Assembly: GCF_022458985.1 (NCBI RefSeq)
Contig: NC_061781.1
Coordinates: 24,222,001-24,286,000 of the forward strand
Reading direction: 5' to 3'
Source: Mugil cephalus
Lineage: Eukaryota; Chordata; Actinopteri; Mugiliformes; Mugilidae
DNA: 64,000 nucleotides
The first letter of the stretch is position 1, and the number at the start of each line of letters is the position of its first letter. Below the pieces are notes generated by a model, which was given only the letters and a program-made list of their open reading frames with translations, searched no databases and had not been told where the DNA came from. Of this stretch, positions 10,401-26,046 are shown in pieces. A program made the position numbers and the translations under genes.

Positions 10401-13400
10401 CTTTAAAAAGAGACCAAGACCACGAATGAGCTCCAAAATGTTCATGAACAGCATTCAGTTTACTTTGGATACGTCCTAAATAGGATTTTCTTTCATTTTT
10501 TCTAAAAAGGTTGGAATGATAAGATAATGGGGAGGATGCCTGATGAGGCTTTTACACATTGAAACATATTTTGAAACATCCACTGACTAATCTGCGCTCT
10601 CATGTTGTTTCCCCGGGGGCTGAGTCAGACACCCTGATGCGTTCTTTGACCGACTTCCTGTCCTCTCCTCAGGTTGGACGTTCTGATTGGAGCTCCTCGG
10701 GCCAACACTTCGGGCAACGTGGTGGAGAGAGGAGCGGTGTACAGCTGCCCATGGCAGAGCACCTCCTCCTGCCAGCAGCTGACCTTCGACAACACAGGTA
10801 ACAGAAAATGATGCTTCGCGTTGATGCTGCTGCGTCGTAGGCACCTTAGATAACCTGCAAAGGTTCAATCAAAGCTCCACCATTAGGGATGTCCAAGGCT
10901 TTTCTTATTTTACTTGTATTCTAGACCATTTGTACATCGTCCAACTTTAACTAGTCCAGTAAATGTTTCTGTTAATGTAGCGTGGAGAGAGTAGCTCGTA
11001 CCGTGCCTCCATCCAACACCATAAACTCTCTATCCCCTCTTTTCTCCATGATCGTTTTAAATGTGGCGTTCAGTGTTTGTTGTGGTGCCTGAGAGAACTA
11101 ACGAATGGTGTTGGTAGTACTGAATGACCATCTCCTACTACCGCCTTTCCAAACATCCACACTGCAGCATTTGCAAATATCTGTCTGACTGACTTCGTTT
11201 CTCAGTAAAGTGTAAAGCCTTTTCCACACGGCAGACATGTTTAGTGATATCGGTTCTTCTTCTCTTTGGATTTTTGGCAGCTTTGATGGTAGCTAACAAA
11301 GAGGAAGCCGACGTTTTGATGCTGCATGGATGTGGTTGTGGTTTATAGCAGACCGACAATGAATAACTACAAAAGAAAATCACTTTACAAATGCCTGACA
11401 TTCTTACCCCAAACTTCCGTTCATGAGGCGAAGCAGCAGCAGCAGCGGCAGGAGGAAATGTTGTGTTGGCATTAAGTTAATCTTGTTGACTTGTTAATAG
11501 TGTCCACTATTAATAATAATAATGAGATCGACCACACATAGAAATAAATACAGTATATTGAATGGCCATGACCACTGGTAGCTACACAGGCCGTGGCAGC
11601 TTTGGCAGTAACGGCGTATTATTGATTGGATAATGAGGGTTCAGCCCAGTCTGCTGCTGTTGTCTCATGTTAAGACACATTCAGGAATGTGTGCCAGAGC
11701 AGGAGATGTGTCGACTCGTTCGTGGACTGTGTGTGTGTCAACAAGTTACTGTTTCCAAGTCTCCTGTTTATCCACAACACAAACATATCTGTCAAGCAGT
11801 GATTATGATTCTCTAATCTATCAGTTCCCCTTTGTTGTGAAAGGAGGGATTCACTGGTGATACAGCCGCATTAATAAGTTGTGTATTGCCTTTATTTGTC
11901 AAACGTGCTGTTGTTCCTGTGGGAAACCAGAAGCTTCTTCCAGGAAGCTTTATTCTCCTCATTGTTATCGGTTTCATGTTTAGCCCGACTGTGAGAGTGG
12001 GCTGTGACGTGTTGTTGCTGATGCCCTGGGCAGCAAATCATGATGTTTACTTTGTATAAACATCATCTTAAAACCCTGAAGATATCATATTTAAGTTGCT
12101 CTAAAACCTAAAACAGCTTTTTTTTTATTGATAACGAGTTTACGAACCCTCCGATGAGACTCTGGTCATTGCCCAACTGTTGGCGGATGGACAGACAGAC
12201 AGAGACTGGCTGGTGAACACTGTCAGATATTTTTTCCATGGAGCTAAAAGGGAGTGGATACTGGACAAATATTTGCACGTTTAAAGTTCTCCATGTCAAC
12301 TTTAAAGCAGATTATGTTTACTGTTTCCGACTTGTTCCCGCTCTCCTCGGGGGGGGGGCAGGATAAAGCAACTGAAAAGTTGATAAAAGTTGTACTCGGA
12401 ACATATTTACTGACTGGAATCATCATGTGTCATGATGTCAAGTCCAGACATGGCAACTCTTATAATATATATCAGATGAGAAGGTGAATCATAGGAAATA
12501 AATGTGACCTTCTTCAGTTCAGCCACAGCCTTATTTGGTTTGATATATAACCCCCACAGCTAATGTTGCCTGATATTCAGCTGTTATTTTGTTTCACTTT
12601 AATGTTACTCATACGTTGACACACTCAGTCTCATATTATCACCAGGAGGAGATGTGGTTATTGATAAGGCCCCACCCAACAAAACTGTCTTTACGCTGCA
12701 GTTCTCAATTACCCAAAACACACCACACAGCAAAACAACACAAACAACAACTAAAAAAAAAAAAAAAACACTGTGAAACAATCTACAAAACCAAAACAAC
12801 ATTCATACAGTACAGGAGGTTCCCATCAGCTGTAACATCCGAATGTAGCTGTAGCATAATTCCTCTGTTACATTTACTAGAACATAATCTGGATCTCATG
12901 AAACCGTTCATACTTACATTAATTAACCTTTAACTACACTTCAGCAGACATCGAGAGCTGTTTTGATGATAAATGCTTTTACAGTAATTCTTTATAACTG
13001 TGTTTGCTCTTGTCCCGGCAGAGCGTCCCATAAATAAAACAATCAAATTTCTGCCGGCTGCCTTTATCAGAGATTCCCTCAGTGGGTGGAAGTGTTCATT
13101 AATCTGATTGCAGTCTTTCAGTGGCTTCAAATAAAAATGTAGATGGACGTGAAAGAAGAAAAGAAATCTCACTTTTTCTGCAGGTTTCTGTCTTGAGCCA
13201 AAAAGAAAAGATTGTGAAAGCTCAAGATAAGAACGGTGCGTAAGATAAGGCAGCGGCGGCTTTTTGACGTTGTAACAAGTTCATTTCTTCGCAGATGTTC
13301 TGTGTTAGTCTCGGACTGAGATTACTGGAAAAAGATGTTTTCAAAGACAGATGCAGAATAAATATTGAGAGAAGTTGGTAAAAAAAAACATGCCATGGTT

Positions 13401-16400
13401 GAAATAGATTACTCATAACCGGATTATCTTGACAGGTGTTTATAAATATCTTATACATCCCATATAAGAGGAAAAGGATTAAACCCTTGAATGTGATTAA
13501 GTCCAGACATTTTTTGGATTTCATTAAGTGAACGCGTAGAGCACAGGAAGCCGGTGAATTCGTCTGGTTTATTGTCGGCTTATCTCCATCTCGGGTGTGG
13601 ACATTCTTGCCTCAGATAACCAGCCAGCGCCCAGTCTGTGGAAGGTAATATTTCAAAACACACCTTATCCTCTAATGAAACAGTGCGGCCGCAGTCCTTC
13701 TGAAGCTTTACTGACTAAACTCACAGTCTCATGTTGTGTGTAGCTTTCGTAACCCGCCCGGACTTGTCTGCAACCTGTCGCAAAACCTGAGTTTGAGAAC
13801 AGCTGATGTCAAGAAAAAAACGCCAGCCGGAGGACACAAGCAATAAACCTGGTGGCAACTTGCAACTAAAATCATTGCCACGGGACATCTGAGTTCATGC
13901 CGCCGACAGATGCTTAAATGATAATGATGACGAAGCACTGACTTGCCTCAAAGGGACAGATATTAGTTTAAACTAGTGCAGATTCCTTCTGCATTGTGCT
14001 ACATGTGCAGAGCTGCATGTTGTTAAACGTTTGGAAACAGTAGGTGTGTTTCTTTGAATGCACCGTTTAATTTGATCATTGTTTGTGAATGCAGAGAATT
14101 AGCGTAAGTTAGGAAAGTTTGCATAAAAGATTAAACGAGTCACGTGTTTGCATTTTTCCCAAATTATGGCGGCTCCTGCTGTCGTGCATGCTTCAGGTGT
14201 CCAATAAAGTCCAAATAGTGTGATGATTCTTGGAAAAAAAAAACAAAAAAAAAACAACTAGAGCAACTAGATGCACAAGCTTTTAAAATGAACTGTGTCT
14301 TTCCAACCACAACAACCAGACGACTATTTCCGTGTTTGAGTGATTTGTTTGATTGTTGGTTGACAGTCAGTGTCCTGTTGTTTCAAACAAGAACTCCTCG
14401 AAGCTTCTCTGCAGCTGCTTTCTTGCGTGACATCGCTACTATAAAATAAACTACACAAAGATACAGTTAAGTTACGATGTAAGTTAGTTTAAACAACGTT
14501 TTACAGGCAAATAATTCAGCAACATTTCTAAAGTTGATTATTCCAAGTCAGTTTTTTTTTTCTCCGACAAAACTGCACAACTGATTACGGTCGTTTCATT
14601 TTCTGTTGTTGGTCAGGGATAAGGAAGAAGGAGGTCTGGATATACATGTTTATGAGTGTGTTGGGAGGGAAGAAACACAGGAAGTGAATGATAAGTGGAG
14701 AAGGGGTTGGATTAAATAAGTGTGAGGCCTTTTCCTAGTCCTTTCTGAACATGTTAGGGAAATATAAAAGCATTCATTCATTCATTTCAAAGATATTATA
14801 CATTTTCTGCATGTACTGGGAGGGAGAGCTTCAGGGTTTACACACTTTCCATATTGTGTCTTCAGCTGGAACAAGTCCAAGAAAGGGAGCGAACACTGAG
14901 GACAAAACGCGGACAGAAAGACGCGCTGAAACCAAAATAGCAAGAGACAGAGAAGTGTGTGTCGTTGTGTAGTCGACTCTAGTTTGGTATTCTGTGGGAG
15001 ACCTCAGCCACGAAAGTAGGAAGTTACAACCTCACCGCACTAAGATTGTGATGCCCTGCCCCCCCCCCCTCCAGACCCGGCCTCAGTGCATGCACAGACA
15101 CATTCGGCCTCTCAGACGTGAAATATTTAACACGTGGAAGGTGATGACCGCGTGTCATTTCAGATGTAGAAACGTCCCTTCAGACGTGAAGCAGAAAGAA
15201 GAAGGATGAGGCTGGTTCCTGTTCTTCCTTCAGGCCGCACCCCACATGAACTGTAAACATATTTTGTTGCTCGAGTTAATTAAAGGCCAGCTTCTTCTCA
15301 TTATGAAAACACTTGGGGCATTTCTGCAGCGGTCTCATCATTTCATGTTATCACAGAAGATTTTATTTTATTTTTACTTTTTTACGACCTAACTAAGGAA
15401 GGACTGTTGCATTGTCTTGTGCAGCTGTTCATAATAAAGTGGCATAAAAGCGTCTGAGTCCTTTCTACCCTAAATGTTTCAGTTGGACATGAGCAACTGT
15501 TCTGTCTTCTCGGTTACGTGGGGGTTTATAATGAGACGGAGGAGCACGGGTTGTTATTACAGTAATAACTGTAACTATAGCCTGTCTGATGCTGAATTTA
15601 TGAATCTGATAATAATATATATCAGCCCGTAGTCATGTTTTAACCCAAACACAACGTAAACAAACACATCCTGGATGTTTCCATCTAAAAAACAGCCTGA
15701 ATAACCTCACATCTGTAGTAGCTTTGCCTCACTGACCCCTACACTGATTCGTAACGTCAATAACTTGACACCAGCCCATATATGAGCTCGGCCCAATAAT
15801 TGCTCTATTTTTTTTTTTTTTTTTCTTGCTCCTAAAAATTTGTTGAACACTTGGCTTCTTGCAGCATGCTGTTCTAGGGCGGTTATTTCCATAAAAGGTG
15901 ATTTTCGTCTCACGCAGCCTGAGTAAATGTTGTAGTAGAGCAGGCCTCTCGCACACAGTGTTTACTTTGCAGCTGCGTCCAGCTTTGAATTACAGTCGAA
16001 CGGACGAGCAACGAGCAGCTTCCCTGCCGGAGTGCCTCCGAGCAAAACGCTGCGGGCTCTGTGCACTCTGGCAGAAACCAAAAGGCTCGCTGTTTCCTCT
16101 GGCTGTAATTCTGCTAGTGAGTGGCCTAGTTTAAGTCGGCCTATGAATGTGTGTGTGTGTTTTCTGCTACAATAGAGGCCTTTGTGGTTGTTTTGTCCGG
16201 CGTGATCACCGGCCGAAGCTTTACTGGACCAGAGAACAGATTTGACTGGAATAAGTTGTGTGCGTGTTGTATGACTCACTGTTAGTCTGTCTTTGTTCTG
16301 GGTTTGGGTTGGGGTTCAAATTATGATTCATCACGAACCTTTTCTCCTGCTTGTTTTTTTTTTTTTTTTTATTATTCATTTATACGCATGCGTAACTCTT

Positions 16401-18692
16401 GTATTTTGTCAGGAAGTGTGGTGAAACACACAATGATCCACTCTTGACTCAGAGTAATTAGGACATAGTTTATGTTTTTCATGCGTCTCACCTGTTAAAT
16501 GCGCTGACTGACTTTAAGAGCACATTCCTGCCAAGCTGATTAGATCTGGAAAGGCTTCTCTATTAGACAAATGGAGATTATTAACTTTTCTTCTAGAGCC
16601 ACTGCGAGGTTGGTGGGTTTCCCCCTAAACATCATCCTGACATTCCCATTAGACTCCACTTGGCTTGTTTTCACGCTCACTTACCACATATTACCATGTC
16701 ACCGTATTAAATAAAGATGGTGGGGGTACTAGCATGCTAACGGTAGCATTTGAGAATCACAAAGCTTCTGTCATGTCCTGTTCCTTGTGACGTTTCTGCA
16801 GGCATTGACTCATGTCCCTGGTTAAGAGGTGTTGTCATAGATACGATGCCTTTTAAGAGGGTAAGAAGCTGACAGGAAACGCTGGGCATCACGGTCGGCT
16901 GATTCTCAACCATAATTACAGATGAATCCATTTGTACTTCATCCACAGAATCTGGTGGGCAGGAAAAAAAAAAAAACTCCTATCTGTAATTTATCAACCA
17001 AACACAGCTCAGAGAATGAGACGTCTTTCTTTCAGCACAGCCAGTATGTGTCAGCAGGCGTGGATTTCCTGCCGTGATTGGAAAATCCCAAACGTTTCCT
17101 CACTGTCTCCCTGTAATATCCCATTAGCTGCTCCTCCCTGACAGACTGTGTCACATTTGTGTGGCGCTCGCATTTTTCTTTATAACAACTTTATTCGTCC
17201 CTAAAAGACCAATTCAGTTCACTCAGATCAGCGGTGGTGTTTGGTAGTGTTGCCTTAAAACCGTCTGGCTGCAGATTGAGAGCTGTTGTCACTGAAAACA
17301 CTGGATTAGGACTTAGTGGCCAGGTTTCATCATGACGACAACTTTGCACAGTGTCCTAACCAACGTTATGAGGTCATCACTAGGAATGGTTTAAATCAGC
17401 AGGTGATGTTTTGGGTGAAGTGAATGTTTTGCCCTTTTGTTTTTGTGGACACAAAGACGTCCGATATTCCGGGAAAATACTTTTAACATTTCCTGTTGAC
17501 AGTGTGTGGGTTGTACATTGTTGTGCACTATTTGGGGGGAAAAATGTGAAATGTCTGCATGTTTTAGGGCATCTGCAGAGCGTCGTCCAAGAAAAGGGGA
17601 AATAAGCTTCAATTTAGTCATTAAACGGCTCCGTCTGGCCGCTCTACCCAACGAAGAACTGGAAAAAGCTGCTTGGATCGGCGGCGAAACCTTTTTAAAG
17701 AAATTTCTTATCTTTGTGTTGTGTACACGAACCTGAGGTCAGACAAAACAAGATAAAAGTCATAAAACAATCAAACAATAAAACCAGTAAGAACCAACAC
17801 CTCAAACCGAGTCAGAGGCCGAAGAGAAAGACGAGTTTTAAGAGATGATTTAAGAAGAAGCGCAAACAGAGCGGATACTTCATCATCGTTTAAAGACGTG
17901 TTGATCTGGAACATGTAAAGAAGTTGAATAAACCCGTTTATAGCTGTGATGAAAATGTGGTTAAATGGGACGGTCGCACTGACGTGACACCAAGCGTTGC
18001 ATCTGCTGCTGCTCAGGCGCCGGATTAACTATGACTGTGGTTTTCTGTGTTTGATGGTTTTAGAAGAGTCGCACTGGAGAGTGGTGGAAGATCAGGCCAA
18101 CAACACGCTCAGCATGTGTGTAAACTCCTTCAGGAAGGTTGGAAAAGCTCCAGGTTTCTTGTTGAGATATTAGTGTGCGACGCTGTCAGGAGGACGGACG
18201 CTGCTTTGAGGAATCTGAAACATTTATATGAAATGCTCCTTTCAGGCTCTGGGCTTATTGCCATGCTGTGACTCTCCTTACTATGCTCCATTCATCCCTC
18301 ATGTATTTATCCCGTCCGTCCATCTGTTGACCATCGGCTTAGAGAGTGAAGACTGTCAAAGCTCCGCTGTCATTTATAGCTTCAGCTGTGTGAGTGTCAT
18401 GAGGCTGTCTGAACTCTAATTTTATCCCCGTTTGAATGGAAAGTTATGGCCACTTAAAATAAAAAAAAAAAATGGTATAAAATGTGTCCATTAAAGATGG
18501 AATTTATTGCCTCTTATTTCCTCCTTGTTGAACTGAAAAATAATCATTATTTTAATCACATTTCGTGTCTTATTTCTGTGATTGAAAGTGTAAAAACTTG
18601 AGCGGCCGTTTGAGGATGTGATCAGGCTTGTATGTTGACTTGTAGTTTCAGGTAAAACTGGTGTTACCAGCTAAGTAACAGTAAAACATGTT

Positions 18693-18723
<31 letters not shown>

Positions 18724-21700
18724 CATTTATATCAGTTAATAACAACAACATCTTGTTTCAGATGAGAGGAGGAACAATGAAGGGAATCAGATGGAGTTTA
18801 AATCCAAGCAGTGGTTTGGTGCGTCGGTGCGATCTGACGGAGAACACATCCTGGTGAGAAACCACAGCCTTTGTTTTTTTCTATACTTTGCTTAATTGCA
18901 TATAAAAGAAACACTTTTAAAAGAAAATAACGTAAACGTAATACGTTCCCTAACCCCCAGAATTATTTTCTTCTGCAAACTAAACTAAAAGCTTCACATC
19001 CCAGAATGTGTTTATTAGATTTATTTAGACTCTGAGTTGTGTATTGTGTGTTTTCTAGGCCTGCGCTCCTCTGTACCAGTGGGCGACTTTTGGTGTCAGT
19101 GACCGCGAGCCGGTGGGAACCTGTTACCTCATGAAAGGAAACACGGTGGTGGAGTACTCCCCCTGCAGATCAAGTCCGTTCCTTTCTTCTCTTTGTCTTC
19201 TGTGTCTGTCTCAACCAGAGTCCAGATGTTTTACCGACTGTTTTACGGTTGTTTTACTGTGGTTACCAGCTATAAAAAGACACTTTGTTTAGAGTCTACC
19301 AAACCAACATCTAGAGAACTGCTGGTGACAAAAGCCTTTTGTCTCGACCAATAAGTTGCACTCGCACACAATGCAAAAAAACAAAAAACAAAAAAAAAAA
19401 CAGCCAAAAGCCACCGGGCGTCTGCATGAAAGGAAACAACGACAGTAATCTGTATTCATCACTCTGATGGGGAAACCGTTTGAGCTACTATTAGCTGGGA
19501 ATAAACCGTTGAGTATTTGGTCGACAGCAGGGCTATTTATTCAGTTACAAATCCAGTTGGGCCAAATTTTAAGATCAAGAAATGTCATGCCAGACATTTC
19601 AGGCGCCCAGGAAGCAGCTGGCATTTCAAACCAATACAGATCCACGTGATATATGAACAGATACACATCAAAAGGTGCATAAAAACACAGCAACAGAAAT
19701 AGAAACATTTTTTTAAATTGCTTCTGGTCATATCTAACGTGGTACATGACATTTAACGAAATAAAAATCTTTTAGTTGTTACCCCATCGCCCTTAGATTT
19801 GGTTTCAGTGTTGAAACGTAGCAACACTAAAGAATATTCAAAGCCCTCTGCATTTGTTCAGTTCACTTCAGTTCAGGTGGACTACACAACAGGCTGGGGT
19901 CGGTCCTTAGTCTCTCTTCCATTAGACCTGGGCTACAGGTTCATTATTCTAGATAATTATATTGAAAATATTACACATGTCTCTTTCTTTTCTCATGCAT
20001 TGGTTCTCCGAGCTTTAGGCCCGTCAACCAGACGTAGTGATGTCTGTGACCAAACTAGGGTGACATGTAATTACCACCTTACAAACTCCAGACTGGTGGT
20101 TTGGTTTGTTACTGGCTAACATAGCGGAGTATGTAGCAGCTACAGGTCTGATTTAGAAAGATTTAAGACTCTTACATTGCGTCTGGGAGACTAGAGGACC
20201 CAGATGGTGTCCTACTGAATAGATGTCTGCCTCTGTTTCATGCTGTGCGTGATATTTTTGTATTTGCTCTAACGCCGCTGTTACATTTTGTCATCCAGAC
20301 CAAAACGCACCAGACGGCCAGGGCTTCTGTCAGGCCGGCTTCAGCGCCGACTTCAGCGTCAACTCCAAGGTAAAGCCAGACCTGTTGGATTAAACTTTCA
20401 TTGATGCTGCAGCTGGTAGATACCAACTTTAACGTCTTTGCTGTATGTTTGCACAGGTATATTTTTTTGTAACTGTCGCTAACAGCCATTAGCCTTTGCT
20501 CGTAAAAACACGTTTATTTATATCAGTTTCCTGAAGAAATGCACTTTACATTTTATTTAGAAAGTTTATTTTAGCCTGTTATAGACAGTAATCATACTTA
20601 GAAATGTCTTTTAGCTTAAAAAAAAAAATAAAAATAATAATTTAATGTCAATTATAACATTATAACATCCAAAACCGAAGGTGTTATGTAAAATAATGTG
20701 TAGGCATACAAGTTACCCAACCATACATTTGCTGCTACAGATTGTTTGTAATGATTAATTAGAAGAAAACTGTAATTGAATTAGTTAAACAATTAATAAT
20801 TAAGTAACTAATTATAGGTTTTATGATGCCAGTTGGTATTTAGTGATATTCTCAATGCTCTTTTAGGTTTCATTTATTCTCTGGGGGTTTAAATATGGAC
20901 CTCAAACCCTGCAAAATGTTCACCTTTGCAATCTGTAAAATGATTTAAATTCATTCTGATGTGAACATGATTGGCTTCACCAAATTACACAACGATCCCA
21001 CCAACAAGAAATATTTAAGCTTCAGAAATGTTTCAACCTTTAGCTGCTGGAGGAGAAACGTCACCAAACTAATGGTGAATTATCCTCTAGGGATCACAAA
21101 CGGTCTGAATGGGAATCCATGCGATGGCAGTGACATCACTGATTGAAAAAATACATAAATAGGGTTATCAAACATCTGTGAATAAGACTCTTTTCCTGAT
21201 TTGAAGCAATGAATGGGAACTGAAAGAGATTTTTAAAAAAAACTAACAAATCTCTCTTTCTGTTTCATTTTTATGGCTTGTACAGAAAAGGGTGGTGGTG
21301 GGAGGACCCGGCAGCTTCTACTGGCAAGGTGAGTGTTATCACTGACTCACCTCTTTACTTTCACATCGTTATCGCTCAGATCTGGACAGATGGAGTCTGT
21401 TGGCGTATCTCTGAATGACGGGTTGAGGATTCCCCTTGAAAATCTTTACACTCGCCAGCTGGCCGCCTTCAGACAATTCTGCATTCTTGTGGTTTCCCCC
21501 AGGCTTTACAGTGCAACTCTTCTTTATTCATTATTCAGGGTTTCAGTCTTTAATCCTTACGTCCATTTGTTACCACTTTGTGATCGATGCGTTGGTGCCA
21601 TTCAAAGTTAGGTCTGTGTAGTTCGTTATGACTTAGAAATATTAGCAGTTTGCAGAAATAAAACTACAAATGCCTATTGTGTTTCCGTTCCTCATAGTGG

Positions 21701-24700
21701 AGCCCACCTCAAGGATGTCTGGAGTTTAGTCATTTCGAAACTAAAATTTAACCCGTGATGGTCTTAAAAAGGTCTTAGAAAGGCTTCAATTTCGCTTGTT
21801 TAAACCTGCAGAAAACTCTGTTATTACAGATTGAAACTCATTGTTGTAGTTTTGGCCGTTGTTTGTGCAAATAGAAAGCTAAAGTCAACTTAACACTAGT
21901 TAATAAGGAGTCAGACAAGAATTAGAATCAAGAGTCTTTATTGTCATTATGAGACCGGCTTAAAGACACAGACATTTAAATAAAACACTTATGAAAATAT
22001 GAACACCCTTAGAAAAAAGAAAAATATATGATAAAATAATGTAAATAATGTAAAAACGTAAGTGTCTTCCAGTAATATCTCCAGAGAGGAGTTATGCACA
22101 CGGCACTGTTGTAATCTCACTCCTCTCAGTTCATGAAAAGTCTGGTTTCTTATTTCTCCTTTTTTTTTTTGTATTGACCAAACATTGCTGTGTATTTAAA
22201 AGGAGCAGGAAGACGTATAAACTTAACTCCTACCCCCATTCAATGCCTTATATATAATGAATGGGTTTAATATACAAAATGCATTGATTGATATATAATC
22301 AATCAGCTGCACCAACATAGACCTACAGTATATAATCTTACCATATACATCATCAATCAATCAGCATCACTACAATTAACATGATGCCAATTATTAATAA
22401 TATATATTATCGCTATAAATATATTTATATGTTCACTATATATTGATAACCAATGGATTTAAAATGCAATATAAAATAGTATTTATAACAGTTATTAATC
22501 ACCCTTATTATTAATAAGTAATACTTATGGAGGTAAATATTACAGCTGTTGATATATTCACCAGATTTACATAATATATAATAAGTAATATCAATATGTG
22601 CAATATTCATCCAGTGTTAATTCAACATATCTTCTACCTATTCAATATCTCATGCTCATCACTGCACCGTGCACCGTCGGCTGGTTGGTCTGCGTTGACT
22701 CGTTGTCTTATTCATTGGCGCGACCAATGAACTGACCAATGAACTGACCAATGAACCTTCCTCATCAAACCTCTACATCCACATGTCCCAAAAATAATGC
22801 ACTGGAATCTGTTCTTACTGCTGTCTGTTCCTAAAGATAGAAGGTCTTAAAGATCCGCGTTCATATTTTAACTAGTGAAGTTTAATTTTAGCCAAATCAC
22901 TTGATGTGACTTGTGTCTAAATTGTATTCCCTCTTGAGAAAAAGATTTTTAGACTCAGTCGGACTTTCCTGGTTAAATAAAGACTGAATAAAAATAACAG
23001 GTATCAGTCTAACACTCAGGAAGTAAGCAAATGTCAGACTTCTCTGAATAACTGTGCTGGTTCATGACCGCTTTCTTCACCCAGTATGAAGCAAAACCAT
23101 AAAAGATGCATCATTTCCTGTTTACACAAAATTTATTTGGTCAAACTTGAAGGTCTACCGAGCAGAACATCAGAAAGAAAATCATTTGCGGACATGATGT
23201 GTTGTTTGTCCGATCTTTCAGCTCAGGTCTGAGTCGGTGGTTTGTGGTGCTGCTGGCTCAGCATGGGCAGGGTTGTGTTGTGTCACTGTGGTGATCAGTG
23301 GGCGAGTCCAGAAAAAGGGCTTTAAAGGCTCGACTCGTGGTGAGCAGCTCCTCACTGCCGAGGCTGTTTCCATTACTAATCCACCGCTGCTCTTTGTTCT
23401 GCTCTGTTATTTATCTGGACGTCGTTTCAGAGACGATGCACGAAGAAATGTGACATTATGGTTTGACACTGTTGTAATGTTCCAGATGTCTGAGATGTTT
23501 CTGCTCCTGATTTAACTGCTGAGACTGAATGAATCAGAGATGCAACAAAGCTATTGTTAGTTTTTTTTATTAGGTCATTAATCTTCCAGTAAATCCATTG
23601 GTTAATTTACCACCGGGTAATAATTAAAATAGTTATAACTTATAAGTTATAACGCCTGTTCATACAAAATATGTTATACGATTTTTGTGTGGTCAGACAC
23701 TGTTTCAGACGGACAAACCATTTTCCATGTTGCTGCGTCACCGCGAGGTGAAGGTGCAGGTGAAGGTGAATTAGTCCAAAAAAAGGAGCTGTGGCTGTTG
23801 TTTGGAAGTTTTTTGGTTTCAAAACATCCGACCAAACAACCATTTTATGCAAATGTGGTCGGGCTAAAGTTGCAACTTGCAAATGTTGCAACTGTTGCAC
23901 CACTTTTTATAGAGCTCTCAAATTGTGAGACACATTTCAGTAAGTTCACACGCTACACAATATATTTCTCAGCTGAGAAGTGATAAAAAATATCGCAGCA
24001 CATTAGTGACATATATATAGATAGATATGTAAGTGTAAATATATCAGCCACTCAGAAAATAGCATTTCTTGTTGCCAGGTGAAATAGCTGCACATTTAAT
24101 CACGTCTCCCACAAATGCTGCAAACACACGTGCATCATTTTTTATGTCCCGAAAGTCATGAATAAAACTTTATTTGGTTTAAAGGAATTTTAATTGAACA
24201 TACTGACACTTCACACTCGTCCAGCTCAAAAATAAATAAAAAAATAAATAAAATCCAAGCTACTCCAAACTAAACTCCAAACTTAAGAGTTAAAGTTTTG
24301 TATTTTGACTGTAATTGACTGATCCCTCACTTCATTAGAATCATGAGTGGCTCTTCTTTGTAAACAGCTTCATTTTCTGGGATCTATTATCTACCGCAGT
24401 AATTCTTCTCTCAACCAGCAGAAAATGATTATGCATGAAAAAAAAGCCCTGATACACCGTGATGCTGCCCGGCTGAACTCGTTGTTGTTGCGTCTATGTT
24501 CTTCAGCAGGAATCAAAACTGTTGAATAATTCAAATGTCACAACTCTGTTGTTAGTTGATTAAAAAAAAAAGTTTCTGCTGCTATTTCTGCCGTCCATAA
24601 TGTTTGTGGACGGATATCGTAGCATCATGCATTCAGTAATCCAACACATTAGCTGCATTTCCATTACACTTCTAGAACTTTCCGATAAAGAACAGTTGTA

Positions 24701-26046
24701 CGTGTTTCCATTTAAAAGGTGTTTTGCGAATGAGCTGTAATTCTCGTAAAGTCTTTGACATCCCATTATTCTCTGGAATTCTCGTCACTTTGAGGAAGAT
24801 GGACCTTAAATGACCCCCTGAGTCATCACTGGGGGTGGGGAAATGCACTTTTGTGATAAACTGTTATAACTATATCTATATATATATACATATATATGAC
24901 AACAATCGATTCTCTGTTTCAGACCGACCTTCATTGAATCCGTATTTGTGCATCAGATCTTTTCTTTGTCTAACGTTAGTTTATCTGGTGACCAACACAC
25001 TGGACTCAACTGGAGCCTTTAAACGAGCTCCACCCAGAGACGCTCAACAGTAAAACGCTGCTGCAGCTTTAATGACTCAGACCTGAGGATGTCATGGAAA
25101 TAAGACGACATGTCCTGGTTTATATCCTAAAAAACAACTTCTTCCACATTCTTCTTCTTTTCTTTTTGAGGCAGTTAAACAGCTTCACAAAACACATTCA
25201 GTAGGAATGTCAGTTTACTTCAGAGCTTTCTTTATTTCACACATTCATGTAATCTTGCTCATGTTGAACAAAAAATGTGTAACTGCCCCAACATTTATTC
25301 CACTGTTTCACTGTTAAATGAGGTCAGCTGGTCAAAATATTAACAAACAGAGGAAGTGAGTCACTGCCTTGGCCTCACACATCATCTCCTCCTTCACTGT
25401 GTACTGAGCAGGTAAAGTCCAGGCAGGTTAAGATGTGGATTGTGCGTTTGTGTTGTAATCCATGTTTGTCTGGTCGTCTGACATCAGAGGGCGTTAAAAC
25501 TAAATGCTCTTAACGCTGAGTCAGTCGCACACATGTGTTTTTTTTTTTTTTTTTCTCGTCCTCCTCCCTGCACGGCGAGGCTCCTCCTGGGCTGTATAGC
25601 CTAATTACTGCTTCCTGTCGAGTCAACACTCGCAATTACACATCCAACCCCACACACACAAATGCACACAAACACACAGCTCTGGTTCTGATTAGTCAGC
25701 TGTTAGCACTGCGGCTCCTTTAATTACAAGTTTTGCTTGTAAACAAACTTAAGTGTAAATCCTTTTTTTTTTTACTTTCTTCTTTTCATTAATTTATTTA
25801 TGTTCTGTGTCGTTTTCAACTTCACATATTTTCTCTCTTTCTCTACCTTGTTTTTGTCCTGTTGTGTCTTTAGGTCAGCTGATTGCTGACGACATCTCTG
25901 AGATTTTTGCCCGATACAACAAACAGTACATCATCCCCTACAGTGGAACGCTCTCCACCAAGTCAGCCGGCGCCCAGTACGACGACAGCTACCTCGGTAA
26001 TCACACACACACACACACACACACACTCGCGCACACACGCACGCAC

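Larger units (their letters stand above)
7430..10672 (+). other. itgav: itgav intron 1
   Basis: 3.2 kb with no further coding exon seen. It holds a nested repeat (7803-8168), a Tc1 remnant (8288-8873) and an internally deleted Tc1 piece (9657-9895). The rest is plain AT-rich sequence. Confidence 0.7.
20370..25873 (+). other. itgav: itgav introns 5 and 6
   Basis: The only exon inside is the 43-nt exon 6 (21286-21328). The sequence includes LINE-type tails at about 21924-21990 and 22925-23000 (the latter ending CCTGGTTAAATAAAGACTG). It also has a very AT-rich block at 22230-22620, three tandem GACCAATGAACT units (22722-22757) and a MITE copy at 24650-24836. Confidence 0.6.
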
